From the NCBI GenBank assembly GCA_037893225.1, contig JAZGUH010000533.1, positions 1,674,001 through 1,738,000 of the forward strand: a stretch of DNA of 64,000 nucleotides, given 5' to 3'. The stretch is from Hippasteria phrygiana (taxonomy: Eukaryota > Echinodermata > Asteroidea > Valvatida > Goniasteridae). Below are positions 10,168-21,055 of the stretch, piece by piece. Under the pieces are notes generated by a model. It had not been told where the DNA came from, did not search any database, and saw only the letters and a program-made list of their open reading frames with translations. The stretch's first letter is position 1. Each line of letters begins with the position of its first letter. Made by a program: the position numbers and the translations under genes.

Positions 10168-10345
10168 GAGAAAAGAGGAAGCTGACATGGCAGGCATGCC
10201 GCGGGGCATGTTGGGAAGGCTATTGTGTGAAAATCTTAGCCAGTGTATTGCGCCCTCTAGGGAAATATGCATTAGTAGTGGCTCTACGGGTAAGTATTCG
10301 CTAGAAGACCCCTCCCACACTACTGTGGGGGGGGGGGGGGATTTA
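10168..10345. repeat. DIRS copy 1 right inverted terminal repeat plus extension
   Basis: 10168-10294 is the inverted mate of the left ITR. The additional 50 bp (tattcgctag...actactgtgggg) is the right-end-only extension typical of DIRS and matches similar extensions at 35021-35072 and 42166-42200. Confidence 0.75.
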
Positions 10346-11018
10346 TTCCCATCAAGACCAGCATCTACAAGACTTTCGAATGTGTAACTGGAAATCTCCA
10401 CATCACTTCTTCTGTGTTGCGGCTGATTGTTAATTATTGTCTACCAAGGGGGAAACCTCCAGGAGTTCCTTGATGAATTCAGCAGTCTTCTCGAGACTGT
10501 AATTTTTCTACTTATCGCAGGTGACTTTAATATCCATGTCGATAACTCTGCTAATAGTGACACGTCAAAGTTTGTCAGTCTTCTGAACTCTTTGAGACTG
10601 ACTCGGCACGTGGGTGATAACTAGAATTGCTGACCCTTGTGTTAGTGATCTCAAGTTGGACTGGTTGTTACCATCTGATCATGCCTCACTACATTTTAAG
10701 ACTCTTTTCGCTCAGCCACATGCCTTGAAAATTACCCGGTCTACTCGTAAACTCGCAAACTCGCAAGTATCGACATTGAGTATCTTCAGCAAAAGATCAC
10801 TTCGTCACTACAGCCAATTATTGGTTCATTACATTGCGGTTCTTCTGACCTTGTTAATGAATACAACAACAGACTTACATCTATCGCTGATGAGGTCGTT
10901 CCAGTCATCAGCAAGGAATTTTTTGATAAAGCTCGTGTTCTGTGGTTTATAACAAAAAGCTGCTGGATGCACGCAGAAGACTACGTCAATTAGAAAGACG
11001 GAGGAAATCAAGCCTTGC
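10346..11018 (+). pseudogene. L2-like LINE: rest of endonuclease and linker
   Basis: Coding resumes as KTSIYKTFECVTGNLHITSS, then LLIAGDFNIHVDNS (GDFN catalytic block at 10520) and LLPSDHASLHF (SDH motif). A linker follows with VNEYNNRLTSIADEVVPVIS and a basic LDARRRLRQLERRRKSS, spread over frames. With the 5' segment before the DIRS insertion, all endonuclease catalytic blocks are represented, but stops at several points make it inactive. Confidence 0.75.
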
Positions 11019-11512
11019 TGTTAGTCTTTATACCACACCTCTTGAAGATTTAATATTACGACATGGTTTAAACTATATGATGTATGCTGATGATACCCAG
11101 CTGTACATGACCGGCAGACGTGACCATGTTCCAACTGCAAAGATTGAGCAATGTGTTGATGAAATACGTCAGTGGTTGCGTGCTAATATGTTTAGATTCT
11201 TTTCCAAATTTGGTATGGGGGGTCCGGCCTCCGCGGACCTGTTGTGTGCGGGTGGGAGACGACAGTGTACATTCTCTCCCAGTAGTCCGTGATCTTGGTG
11301 TCATGTTAGATGCATCAGGGACTACATGTATGTCCGCTCATATCACACAGTTGTGTAAATCAGCCTCTTATGCACTTTGGAGAATTGGTAAAATACGTAA
11401 CTTGCTCGATCAGAATTCAACTGAGAAATTAATCTATGCCTTTGTTTCTTCTAAACTTGATTATTGCAATAGTTTGCTTTTTGGCCTTTCAGAGCTTGAA
11501 TTGAGAAAATTA
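11019..11512 (+). pseudogene. L2-like LINE: reverse transcriptase, deleted N-terminal half
   Basis: The linker jumps directly to SLYTTPLEDLILRHGLNYMMYADDTQLYM, with catalytic YADD at 11083-11094. The RT fingers and earlier palm blocks are therefore deleted. After a frameshift near 11210 it continues DLGVMLDASGTTCMSAHI and LIYAFVSSKLDYCNSLLFGL, typical of L2/CR1. The palindromic element interrupts it at 11512. Confidence 0.85.
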
Positions 11513-12800
11513 TAGTTCAGTCAAATTATGAAGAAAAAAAAGAGCTAAAGGTAGAACAAATTGCAATAGTAATGATATTCACAGCATGATATCAGACAAG
11601 CATATATAACAACATATCAACATTCTAGAAAAATCCAAGTGGTGGAAATATGCCTAATTTGCATAAATCGTTAATACCTGCTGTGTAATATATTTATTCC
11701 CATATTTGGGTATATTTTTATATTTTTTGAAAAGTATATTTTGGGGATTTTACTTACATGTCCTTGCTTTAAATAACATTTTCTAAAGCATATCAGAGAC
11801 CGGATGATTACGAGGACATAATAAAGATCCAAAATGGTTACCATTATACCCTAAAGTTCCGCGCATTTAAATTTTCCTCGGATATCATTAAGTAGTCTCA
11901 CCAAACATTAGTATTAATGAGCTTCAAATTCACAAAGTTACTTGCTGGCACAGTTACCCTAACAAAAATAAATTGGAAATCATGTGAAAAATGAAAACAT
12001 CTTGATATTTAGCCACAAAAAAACTATACTGGGAAAATGAGGTGTCCGTAAATTAGGCCAAAAATTAGGCGAAGGGTTGCCTAACGTGGGAGACTTGAAC
12101 AAGTTCAAGGAAATTCCCCTAAATAAAAGATTATTGTTGCTTACAACAACTATGTCAATGTCAAAATGGTTTCTTACCGATAATTTTGGGTTTTTCTTTG
12201 AACTTGTTAAACAAGTCTTTCACGTTAGGCAACCCTTCACCTACTTTTTAGCCCAATTTACGGACACCTCGTTTTCCCCCGTTTTTGTTTGCTGGGCTAA
12301 ATATCACAATGTTATTATTGTTCACATGATTTTCCCTCAGCTTTTAATAGGGGACCTGTGTCAGTAAGCAACTTCGTGAATTTGAAGCTCATCAATACTG
12401 AGGTTTGGCAAGACTACTTGATGATATCTGGAGACAATGTAAATGCGCGTAACTTTAGGGTATACATGTAGTAGCCATTTTGGATCGTTACCATGTTCTC
12501 ATAATTATTCAGTCACTTATATGCTTTAGAAAATGTTATTGAAGTAAGGATGTGTAAGTAGAATCACCAAAATATAAACTTTTCAAAAAATAGAAAAAAT
12601 AGAAATAATACCCAAATATGGGAATAAATATATTACACGGCAGGTATTAACGATATATGCAAATTAGACAATGTTCCACTTATTTGATTTTTCTAGACTT
12701 TTGATATGTTATAATATGTGCTTGTCTGAGATAACACTGTTAATATCATTACTATTGCAATTTGTTCCTGCTCATTTCATATTAATGTTTGACTGGACTA
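11513..12800. mobile_element. 1.29 kb palindromic TIR element inserted in the LINE
   Basis: The whole insert is two inverted arms of about 600 bp around a short centre near 12120-12188. The ends read TAGTTCAGTCAAA and, inverted, TAGTCCAGTCAAA. TTA flanks both sides (11510-11512 and 12801-12803), and LINE coding resumes right after. A TWA target is typical of PIF/Harbinger, which is the best guess. It carries no transposase. Confidence 0.8.
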
Positions 12801-12803
12801 TTA

Positions 12804-13195
12804 ATTCAAAATTCAGCAAGCACGCCTTGTTACCAGAACGGAAAAATCTGAGCATATCATCCCAGTATTGAAAAGCTTAGATTAGCTACCAGTAAATACA
12901 AATGTAAACACTTGGAATTTAAAATTGTAAATGGATTGGCGCCAGCTTATTTGTGCAAGTTGCTTACTCCTAATTAACTACACGTACACTGTACACATGT
13001 AGTTTGCAATTGACAACTTCAGGGGTGGTATGCCTGCGGCAGCCACTTAGTAAAACATGTTATTATGGTGATCGCTCTTTCACAATTTTTGCTCCATGGC
13101 TGTGGAACAGGCTGCCAGTCGCGTTACGTTCTGCTGATAGTGTTGACATTTTTAAAACCTCTTTGAAAACTTATCTTTTTAAACAGTATTTTTAA
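12804..13195 (+). pseudogene. L2-like LINE: C-terminal domain
   Basis: After the palindrome, coding resumes as LIQNSA, then HIIPVLKSLD, NGLAPAYLCKLL and finally CYYGDRSFTIFAPWLWNRLPVALR...FKTSLKTYLFKQYF, the characteristic C-terminus of L2/CR1 ORF2, ending in TAA at 13193-13195. Several frame changes are present. Confidence 0.85.
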
Positions 13196-13545
13196 CTATT
13201 TGGTCTTTAACCCTTTGCGTACGGATGACGTCTGTGGACGCAAACAAAAAAAGTGTCACCAGGCCGGATGACGCCATTGGCCGCCATTTGTGCAGTTTTA
13301 ATCCATTGTTGGATTATTGTTTATGTCATGCTTGACTGCACAAAGACATTGTAGCGGTTCGATTTGGCTGCCAGAACCGCTGCAACACCCCGACGTCTCC
13401 CGTAAAATACCGTGCCCAAGGGGTTCATCATATGTAGTTGGTTTATATTTATTTCTAATAATTGTACAGTGCTTTGAGATGTAATTGTGACATGGAAAGC
13501 GTTTTTATAATAATCAGTATTATTATTAACAAAATAAATAAACAA
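13196..13545 (+). other. L2-like LINE 3' UTR
   Basis: Contains the L2-type terminal signature gtgctttgagatgt...gaaagcgtttttataataa followed by short ATT repeats near 13520. A small MITE (13209-13427) is inserted in it. Confidence 0.65.
13209..13427. mobile_element. Small MITE in the LINE 3' UTR
   Basis: Ends aaccctttgcgtacgg and ccgtgcccaaggggtt are approximate inverted repeats. A half-length relative in opposite orientation is at 29551-29695. Confidence 0.45.
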
Positions 13546-13975
13546 TTTAAAATAAGATCTCATTGTTTAAACTGTGAAGTTACTTGAATTCAGTCCCCTG
13601 ATTGCAGTAGGATAAATGCTTCTGAATCTTTGTGTATTGCATTATTAACTCTGTAGCGCTTCCCTGATCTCAACAAAAAACTCATTTGCCGGATGAAATT
13701 CATCATTGATAATAGCACTAGTTTTCTTCTTTAATCTGGTGCTATAAATTTCTGAAACTGCCATGCAAATACGCGCATGTTGCTTCACATGCTTTCCAGA
13801 GAGCATATCAAGTGACGTGTGACATTTTCACGAACGGAGGGGAATAAACAAAGGTTTGATATACACCTACAATGTATGTGACAGCCGTTTAAAGAAAAGT
13901 AACAGTGACTCTCCCACATGTACATGTAGGTATTTATGAATTCAAAATAAAATCCAGATTTAAATTTGTTTTCAG
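13546..13975. other. AAAS: AAAS upstream intron sequence, no exon seen
   Basis: Searched for the preceding ALADIN exon (a WD repeat ending in an xxVRVY-type segment) and found none. The pre-exon tract at 13950-13975 ends in TTTTCAG, a good acceptor. Confidence 0.4.
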
Positions 13976-14119
13976 TGATGTAGTTCCCACATTGAAGCAT
14001 CGTGTTCAACGTAGTGTAGCCTACATGACATGGAAGCCTCTTTCTGCATCAGACCTTGCAGTTGCTTGTCAATCATGTATCCTGATATGGCATATAGACC
14101 CTGCATCTCTGTCAACAAG
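13976..14119 (+). CDS. AAAS: AAAS (ALADIN nucleoporin) exon a
   Basis: Encodes [20 protein letters not shown] plus [20 protein letters not shown] and DPASLSTR, nearly colinear with human ALADIN at the VPSLKHRLQR...CQSCILIW...LDPTSLSTR region. ALADIN is a WD-repeat beta-propeller scaffold protein on the cytoplasmic face of the nuclear pore, held by NDC1. The acceptor TTTTCAG ends at 13975 and the donor GTACAT starts at 14120. The exon begins with the last base of a split codon, so at least one earlier exon exists. The N-terminal part of the protein is not found in this window. The intron to the next exon (14120-15417) contains a tRNA-like sequence. Confidence 0.9.
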
Positions 14120-14617
14120 GTACATGTATGTGTCCTGTGTTGTTCACAACAGATGGCCTGCCAGACTGTGTGGTGCTGAAACATGCAAATAATTTGAAGG
14201 AAAGGTCTTTGTAGAATTGCATAGTAGAGAGAAATTTCATGGGGATGCCATTTGAAGTATAAACTAGAATAAAATAACATTTTGCAGATATGCAATGTGA
14301 ATTAACTGATGCATAAAAACAAGAAGTGTGCTTCTTGGAAGAAACCAGTTGTAAACTCGACGTTAAGTTTATACGTGCAGTTCTTCAAAGAACTAGACTT
14401 TTTGTGTTTATCTAACCCATTGAATATGGACGACGGCCATAGCCGAGGTTTGAAAAAGACCACCTGGCCGGTCATCGGCTATATGCACATTCCTGCATGT
14501 ATAGAATCTGTTGTTCGCCTATTGTGTTCCTTTTGCTATGAACTTCTTAGCTATCAAAATAAAGTAGGATAAATTAAATTAAAATTATAATAATTTTCAA
14601 AGTGAACAAAAAAACCT

Positions 14618-14689
14618 GGCAGGAGCGGGATTTAAACCTGCGACCTGCGGAATATTGTACCAGCGCTCTACCAACTGAGCTATCTTGCC
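14618..14689 (-). tRNA. tRNA-like sequence (pseudogene or tRNA-derived SINE head)
   Basis: A 72-nt sequence with matching acceptor arms (GGCAAGA/TCCTGCC, one mismatch), box A TAGCTCAGTTGG and box B GGTTTAAATCC. The anticodon arm pairs poorly (CTGGT against TCCGC), position 33 is C rather than T, and the T-loop lacks the usual C. A working tRNA is unlikely; no clear SINE tail was seen. Confidence 0.5.
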
Positions 14690-15417
14690 CTATGTTGGCG
14701 GTCTCCCAAATTGTCAGTGTCTTTGTTCGGGGGGGGGGGGCTAGTCAGAAGAAATTAATAATGCCGTATAGCTAGGGATCACGCCCAATTTTCTGATACA
14801 ACCTGGGAAGTGACATTGTGAGGATCACTTGTAGTTTGTTTGACGAATTATAAGTTAAAAAGTTGTATCCTCATTGGGTCAACAGTTGAGCAGCGATTTT
14901 CAGGAGGTGCTTGATGAAGACAGTCTGTTAGACTGATTTGTGTCGACGATGTCCAGCTGAATAGTCCAAGTCTATTTCCCCCAATGTGCGTACTTTCAGG
15001 TGGTTCATTAGTTGTCTGTTCCGACTTGGCTGTGAAGTTGGATGCCTGCTTTGGATGGTATCCTATGGCGGCATAGATTAAGTCATCACTCCTTCAATCC
15101 AAATTACACGAATTAGCAGAAAATGGTTTTTCTTTTTTTTTAGAATCAGTACAACTTTGATTTCACCAGTTTTCAACTTGACAATTCTTTCTGAATTATG
15201 AATAGAACAGAAATAGTACATGTACATGGTTAGTTGCAAAAGAACACGCAAAATGCATGAACTGAAATGAAACAAAATTGACAAAATACAATTATTTCCC
15301 TACCTACATGTACATGTACATTGTACATGGACTTTTTTTTTCAGGCCGTTAACATAAACACACCATTTATTTTGTTATTTGGCCTGATTGATTACTTAAT
15401 AACCTTTTTTTAATCAG

Positions 15418-15538
15418 GCTGTCAGCAAGTTGTGCACAAGTATTGAGCCAGAATGGTCATGGTCCAATAACCAGCCTTGCTTGGGACGTGAAAGGCAAAA
15501 TGCTGGTTTCTGCATCTCCAAGTGATACAGCTATGCAG
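15418..15538 (+). CDS. AAAS: AAAS exon b
   Basis: Encodes LSASCAQVLSQNGHGPITSL then AWDVKGKMLVSASPSDTAMQ, matching the human [21 protein letters not shown]...LLSASPVDAAI blade. The acceptor TTTTTAATCAG ends at 15417 and the donor GTCAGT starts at 15539. The split arginine codon AG|G joins exon a, and the exon ends in phase 0. The following intron is 8.5 kb and holds hAT, fold-back and other elements. Confidence 0.92.
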
Positions 15539-16237
15539 GTCAGTCAAACATGATTTTTAATTAACCTCAAGTTAATGTTGACTATAGCTGTCCATCCATA
15601 GCTGTGACATCATACATGTACAAGTTTCAAAATAAGTAGTCTCCCTGACATCCTCATATATAAACAGGTGGTCTGAAATATTCTCCAGTGATGTTTATGC
15701 TTTACAATTGCATCATTAACCCTAACTCCCTAGGTGTGTGGAAAATCATATTTAAATTGGAGGATTCAGGACTGTTGGGGTTAATAAATATCTTGTTTGT
15801 ATTTATATCAGGCCTCAAATTTAGCTGCGGCCATGACGGCCAGTGCCGTCAATGCCCTTAAGTTTGCTGTGGTGCCCTTAACAAAATCGCTGCACGGCCA
15901 GTCTTGCCGTGCCCTTTCCCAACTGGCCAAAGTGCCCTTGTTGCTCACTCGTACCCGTTCCGTGGGCCGTCGGCGCGGCAACGGTGCACAATTGAGAGCT
16001 AAACGTGGTACTATACAGGCATGCAACTTTCCGCGGATTTCCGCATTTAAAAAAAATCCGACTGTGAAAAACATACGTGCTTCAGCTCGTTTTCCACCAT
16101 GCCGACCGCGGAATCGTCCACCAACATGACCAATATTGCTAGCGCACATCGTCTGGGTCCTTATTTTGTTTACATACATTACATAAAAAGGTGCAGGACA
16201 CAGACTCCGTACACATTCTGTCGCGTACATAAAGGTT
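15539..16237. other. AAAS intron, no element delimited
   Basis: No exon or paired repeat ends recognised. A long antisense open frame at 15808-16335 has no recognisable domain and overlaps a MITE. Confidence 0.4.
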
Positions 16238-16733
16238 GAGTTCGGGCAGTCTGTTCTTAACACGAGTTCCCTGTTCTTGCGCCCGAACGACGACGGGAAC
16301 ACGACCCGCGAACATTGCACTCGGAACAAGATCACACACCACCTACCAGTCGGGGTTTACAAGAACATGACGTAATTTGACGCGACGTAGAAGACGAAAA
16401 GAGATGGCGGATGATTTCACGAAGCATGAAAGGCAGCGTAATGTTGCCTAAAATTCCCTTCTAAACGTTTTGAAAAATATAGCTTTTTCTGAACAAACTA
16501 GGGGAAAATGCAGTCTAAATATTGTGCTTCCGTTAAATTATCTTGCGTCTGAAATTCAGGTTTTTGAAATGAATGCTTGAATAATGTACATGGGCGCAGC
16601 CATTACATTTTGCATGGTTACCAGCGATAGTTGGCACTCTTGGCTATCAGACGTTCTTTGGCGTTCGAGCAGCCAGAACACGAACGAAGACACGAGTTGT
16701 TCTTGAGGAAACAAGAACAGCTCGCCCGAACTC
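16238..16733. mobile_element. GAGTTCGGGC-ended MITE, copy A
   Basis: Ends gagttcgggcagtctgttct and (inverted) gagttcgggcgagctgttct. The body is shared with copy B at 56221-56527, including gacgtaatttgacgc and gaacaaactaggggaaaatg. No transposase and no certain target duplication. Confidence 0.65.
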
Positions 16734-17363
16734 AGCTATATAGTCTTGCCGTTGTATGAACTAGTCGCATGCCTGACTATATAGTACGTACATGTATGTA
16801 ATGTGTGTACGGCTGCTGCAGATAGAAGGTTCAGCGATGAAAACATTAAATTTTAGGGAACGAGTTGACTCGGGTACGAGTTAACCTGGGTACGAGTTGA
16901 CCCATTAACGACAAATCAAATCGCCCGATGCCCGGGACTCGACAACCAAAATCAGGCGTCGGGCTACCGTTTCCTGTCAATGGCCAAGTCCAACGGACAA
17001 CCTATTTTTAATAAATCGGGCTCATATGAAGGCGATTGTATAGTGTAGGGCCCTGTTTCCTATAAGGGGACAAAACTCCACTTTTAGGTTAGGCCAGCCA
17101 TCAAATTTGACTCCGCAGAATTTTGCAGATTTACATAAAATATCCGCGTAGTTCTGGCGTTGCTAACGTTCAGCCAGTCAGCGGATATTCCTGCCAGTGT
17201 GTGCTCATGCCTGACCAAGTTAATGAGGCAGTCACTGACCGTGCGGTTTTGTTATGAGTCCGCGAGCTCCTATTTCCTTTTGTTGAGACTCACTCGAGCA
17301 TGGTACCGTACTGCAGGTGTCCGGTGATTTTGCCTGCCCACATTGATTTAGGTTGCCACACAC
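16734..17363. other. AAAS intron, nothing recognised
   Basis: Non-coding. Only scattered ACATGTA motifs and a few short direct repeats (gggtacgagttgac) near 16870-16900. Confidence 0.4.
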
Positions 17364-18521
17364 TAAGGCTGTTTGATATTCATTTATTTTGATACTGAAA
17401 TATCGGCAAACAAATATCGCGATATTCGATATTATCGTGATGACGTCGCTTTTTCCTTCCTAACAAAAACAACGGAGCAGGTATAGATACAGCAATTGCC
17501 TGTGATCGGCAAGGCCGATAAATTGTTGGCGTTGCTGCCGTTCGAGAACCGCACCCAAAAATTATGGTATGTGCGAGTGCACTGCTGCCAAATTGCTGGT
17601 GTTCACGCAAGGCAAGAGTGGATCGAAATCAAAGGAAAAACGCAGCTCTGCCCGACAGGTAAACTAGAAAACTATGTCAGGAATGCATACTAAATATTTA
17701 ACAAAGCGCGTATGTAAATGAACTCCAGCACGTGATTACTATAATTTTCAAACGCAGCGGGCGACCAAATGTGCGGGCGCTGTCCATGCATGAGAAAGTT
17801 AAGTTGGCCACGAGAGGGCGCTAGCCGGACAATTATTTTATGTAACAAACGGACATGACGGACACGATACGGAAGACGTGATGTAATATATTACAAACGT
17901 TAAGATATAATGGGACCTGTCGGGTTAAAGGTGAGCGAGACAACCCGACTGGTCACACCAAGACGCAGTTTGCTACACGTAACTACACGTACGTGTGCCT
18001 TGTACACTGGGGAAAGACGGTGGCATTCAGTGCGGTTGCTTGCACTTGACCAAGGCTAGCAACAAAGCAACGCGCACGCGCAGATGCGCTAAAAGGGTTG
18101 ACCTTATTGCAAACAATTGTCATACCCCTCGATCTCAAGACGAATTAGCAAGCGTGTAGGTACGTACATTGTACACTGGGAATAAGACGGTAGTATTTAG
18201 TGTGGTTGTTTGCACTTGACAACGCATGGCGCGGAGATGTCATGTCGGGGTTTAGAAAACGGTCAAAGAAACGACAGATTTAGTGCATGTATGTATTTTG
18301 TATTCCTCCATGTTACATCATGATACATTATATACTATTCTAGCATCCAATAATTGGAAATAACTGGAATTTCGAGCACGGTAAACTGGACAAATCCACA
18401 CTTAATGCGGCCAAAACGAACATATATCGCAATTTTCTTTGGTATATCAAATTCCGCGATATTCCGATATAAAAAAAAATAATAATAATATCGGGCAATA
18501 TCGTCATATCGAACAGGCTTA
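17364..18521. mobile_element. hAT-type non-autonomous element with perfect 8-bp TSD
   Basis: TIRs read TAAGGCTGTTTGATAT and, inverted, TAAGCCTGTTCGATAT. The 8-bp target duplication CCACACAC is exact at 17356-17363 and 18522-18529. No transposase ORF. Part of the interior (about 18200-18410) is shared with the hAT-like element at 39688-40380. Confidence 0.85.
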
Positions 18522-18690
18522 CCACACACTGCCTGTTTTTCTTGAAGAAAGATTGGGCCTTAGCTCTACATTCTAATATATAATGAGGTCAATAAGTACG
18601 GGGAGGGACGGCTGGCGGACACGTGATATAGTAGGTGGGGAAATAATTATTCCTCGGCAAAAAAGATGACTGGGGCCAATCAATGACACG

Positions 18691-19503
18691 CTATGACACG
18701 CTGCATGCTATACACTAACACAGAATTATTTATTGATGCAAAAATAAGTAAAATTACACGAATGAAAAAGGTTTAGAAACGGACGACTTTCAAGTACGCA
18801 ACGGAAATTGTAAAAGGGCTAGGACGCGCACGCTTGCTTTGCGCACCCTTGCTTTGCGCACCCGTGGTGACACATTTTGTATACAGCCCGCCTTTCAGTA
18901 GTTGTTTATTGTGCATGTCGTGCACGTGGGAAATTTTTACATGAGCTACATGCCTAAACGTATTTCTTCGCGCCACTCGTGCACCAGCCGGATATTGACA
19001 GGTCAAATTGCCGGATTAGATCCACCTTTTGCGTTCCCACTTGATCGTGATCCACCAATTGCAGGATCTGATCCACCAATTGGCGGATCTGTATCCTGGT
19101 CCAAAGGTGGATCAAGAAAGGTGGATCAGATCCTGATCCACCTTATAACGGTTAGCGTTCCAATTGGTGGATCTAGTGGGAACGGGGCCTTAGGCTGGTG
19201 CACGAGTGGCGCGAAAAGTGTGCGGTCTGATGAACGAAGAAATGCGTTTAGGCATGTAGCTCATGTGAAAATTTCCCACGTGGACGACATGCACAATAAA
19301 CAACTACTGAACTACGGGCTGTATACAAAATGTGTCACCACGGGTGTGCAGCACACATGTGTACGTACGTCCTAGGCATTTTACAATTTTCGTTGCGTAC
19401 TGGAAAGTCGTCTGTTTCTCAACCTTTTTCATTTGTGTAATGTTACTTATTTTTCCATCCATAAATAATTCCGTGATAGTGTATAGCCCGCAGCGTGTCA
19501 TAG
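18691..19503. repeat. Fold-back structure with ~300-bp inverted arms
   Basis: The left arm 18691-18989 is inverted at 19193-19503 with high similarity, from ctatgacacgctgc inward to gtgcaccagcc. The 203-bp loop is filled with ggatc/gatcc-rich short repeats (gatccacc, ggtggatc). It would form a long hairpin if transcribed in the AAAS pre-mRNA. No coding capacity. Confidence 0.8.
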
Positions 19504-21055
19504 AACAACAACCGTAGCAAAGTTTGAATAAAATCATACATTTTACTAGGTTAAACATTCGATCCTATTCGGGCCAGTACTACATAAATATCTTGTAAAA
19601 ACTAACAGACATCATCTTTGCAGAAGTTAAATTTGTGTAAAAAGATGATGTTTTTTTACGCGAAAACTATGATTACTTAGGGAAGTGATATGCGCTATGC
19701 ACGTCGCATGTGCGGCATGTATGATTCGCTTGAGTCTGTCGGAGATACGCCTCAGAGAAATATTTTTGTCGATATTCTTGTCATAGAGTACACTTCTTCC
19801 TCCATGTTGAAACTTTGAACACCAAAACATTGCACATGTGCATGTATGTGTACTTATGCAATTTGACCCATCCCAGCATGCAACGCTGCCACAGAGCGCG
19901 CGCTCAGCAAGCAAGCGCATGCGTAATACCGAAAAGGTGGATCAAGCATAAGTGGGAACGCGACTTGCGGTTTCGTTGCGGTTAGACAACGATCACACTC
20001 AAATTAGTTGTTGCCGCAACAAGTTTAGGTGGCTGTTATTTTCAGATAATTTGGATTTACAAAAGAAATGGCAGTGTGGATTCAAGTCTAGCGCCAGAAT
20101 GTAAAAGTTGTAATTTGAACATTAAATGGGGGTGGTAAAAAACACCCCATGTACATACATTGCATAATGCACACAATTATCAGTTTAACCAAGTCCATTG
20201 TTTAAAAACACAACAGTTGCTTCACACAAAGCAACGTTATTCCCCAAGTTACATTGTATATCTTCCAAAAAGTTACACAAGGTGACCAGTATGTTTGCTG
20301 CACATGTTAGTAAAACAAATTTAAGTATTTTCTCACTGGACTCACCAGACCAGAATCTGGGGAGTCCGTCACTAGAGAGCAGTGCCCTTAGACGAAAGTG
20401 ACTGGCTCTGCCAAAGACAAAACCAATTCCCTAGTTTGACCAACCACATGCACAAGAAACATACTGGCAAAACTGATACAAAAATTACACTACATGTACT
20501 TGTTGTAATTATTGGCTCTAAGCATAATATAAATTAAGCATCAATTTGGATATTTTGGTTGAAATGGACCCAAGCATGGTACAAAATTAGGAACCTAAGC
20601 CCATTTCGCACGAGTGTTGGAAACACGGGTCCGGTGTGATGAAATCGCATCGATGTCACGAACGCATGGATTCCGTGCCGTGTAAAAGTGTATCCCTGTC
20701 ACCAAATCGCATGGGTCCCGTGCGGTTCAGGACAGGGATCGAGACCTCCAAAACTTTGCATCAATGCGACATCCGTGCGACGATCACCAAGATTGGTCGT
20801 TTGAATGTACATGTATTAATGCGATTTTCGCAGGGATACTGTGCAGTGAAATCTCCTTTACGCATGCGCATTTTGCTGTTGCTCTCCACATGGCGGAAAG
20901 AAACCTGCAATTTAACATGGCTTTTGTATAAAACACATTCAGTTTTGATTGGTCAGTTGCTTGCTGCTTAATTTGATTTTTGTAGAACAGTAGATTCTCT
21001 GTAAACTTGAGCATTTCATTGGTGTTGCTGTAATTTCCAGAAAATATGTTCTAAT
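19504..21055. other. AAAS intron, no gene
   Basis: No exon recognised. A segment near 19930-19970 (aggtggatcaagcataagtg) resembles the loop of the fold-back element. 20600-20780 has several short atcgcat/gtcccgtg repeats but no mate end was found. Confidence 0.4.

Larger units (their letters stand above)
6509..10345 (+). mobile_element. DIRS-type tyrosine-recombinase retrotransposon, copy 1
   Basis: The copy has inverted terminal repeats (cttacccgtagagccactac at 6509 and its complement ending at 10294), an internal complementary region (10012-10130), a gag-like ORF, a reverse transcriptase with YLDD, and a tyrosine recombinase ending. It lies in the L2 endonuclease with no visible target duplication, as expected for recombinase-mediated integration. 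RNase H and methyltransferase segments are missing through internal deletion at about 9420. Several frameshifts and a TAG at 8938 make it non-functional. Confidence 0.85.

Noticed and set aside
14618..14689. Functional tRNA gene
   Set aside because: The length and outer stems fit, but the anticodon arm, position 33 and the T-loop do not.
15808..16335. 175-codon minus-strand open frame
   Set aside because: No domain, lies in an AAAS intron and overlaps the start of a MITE.
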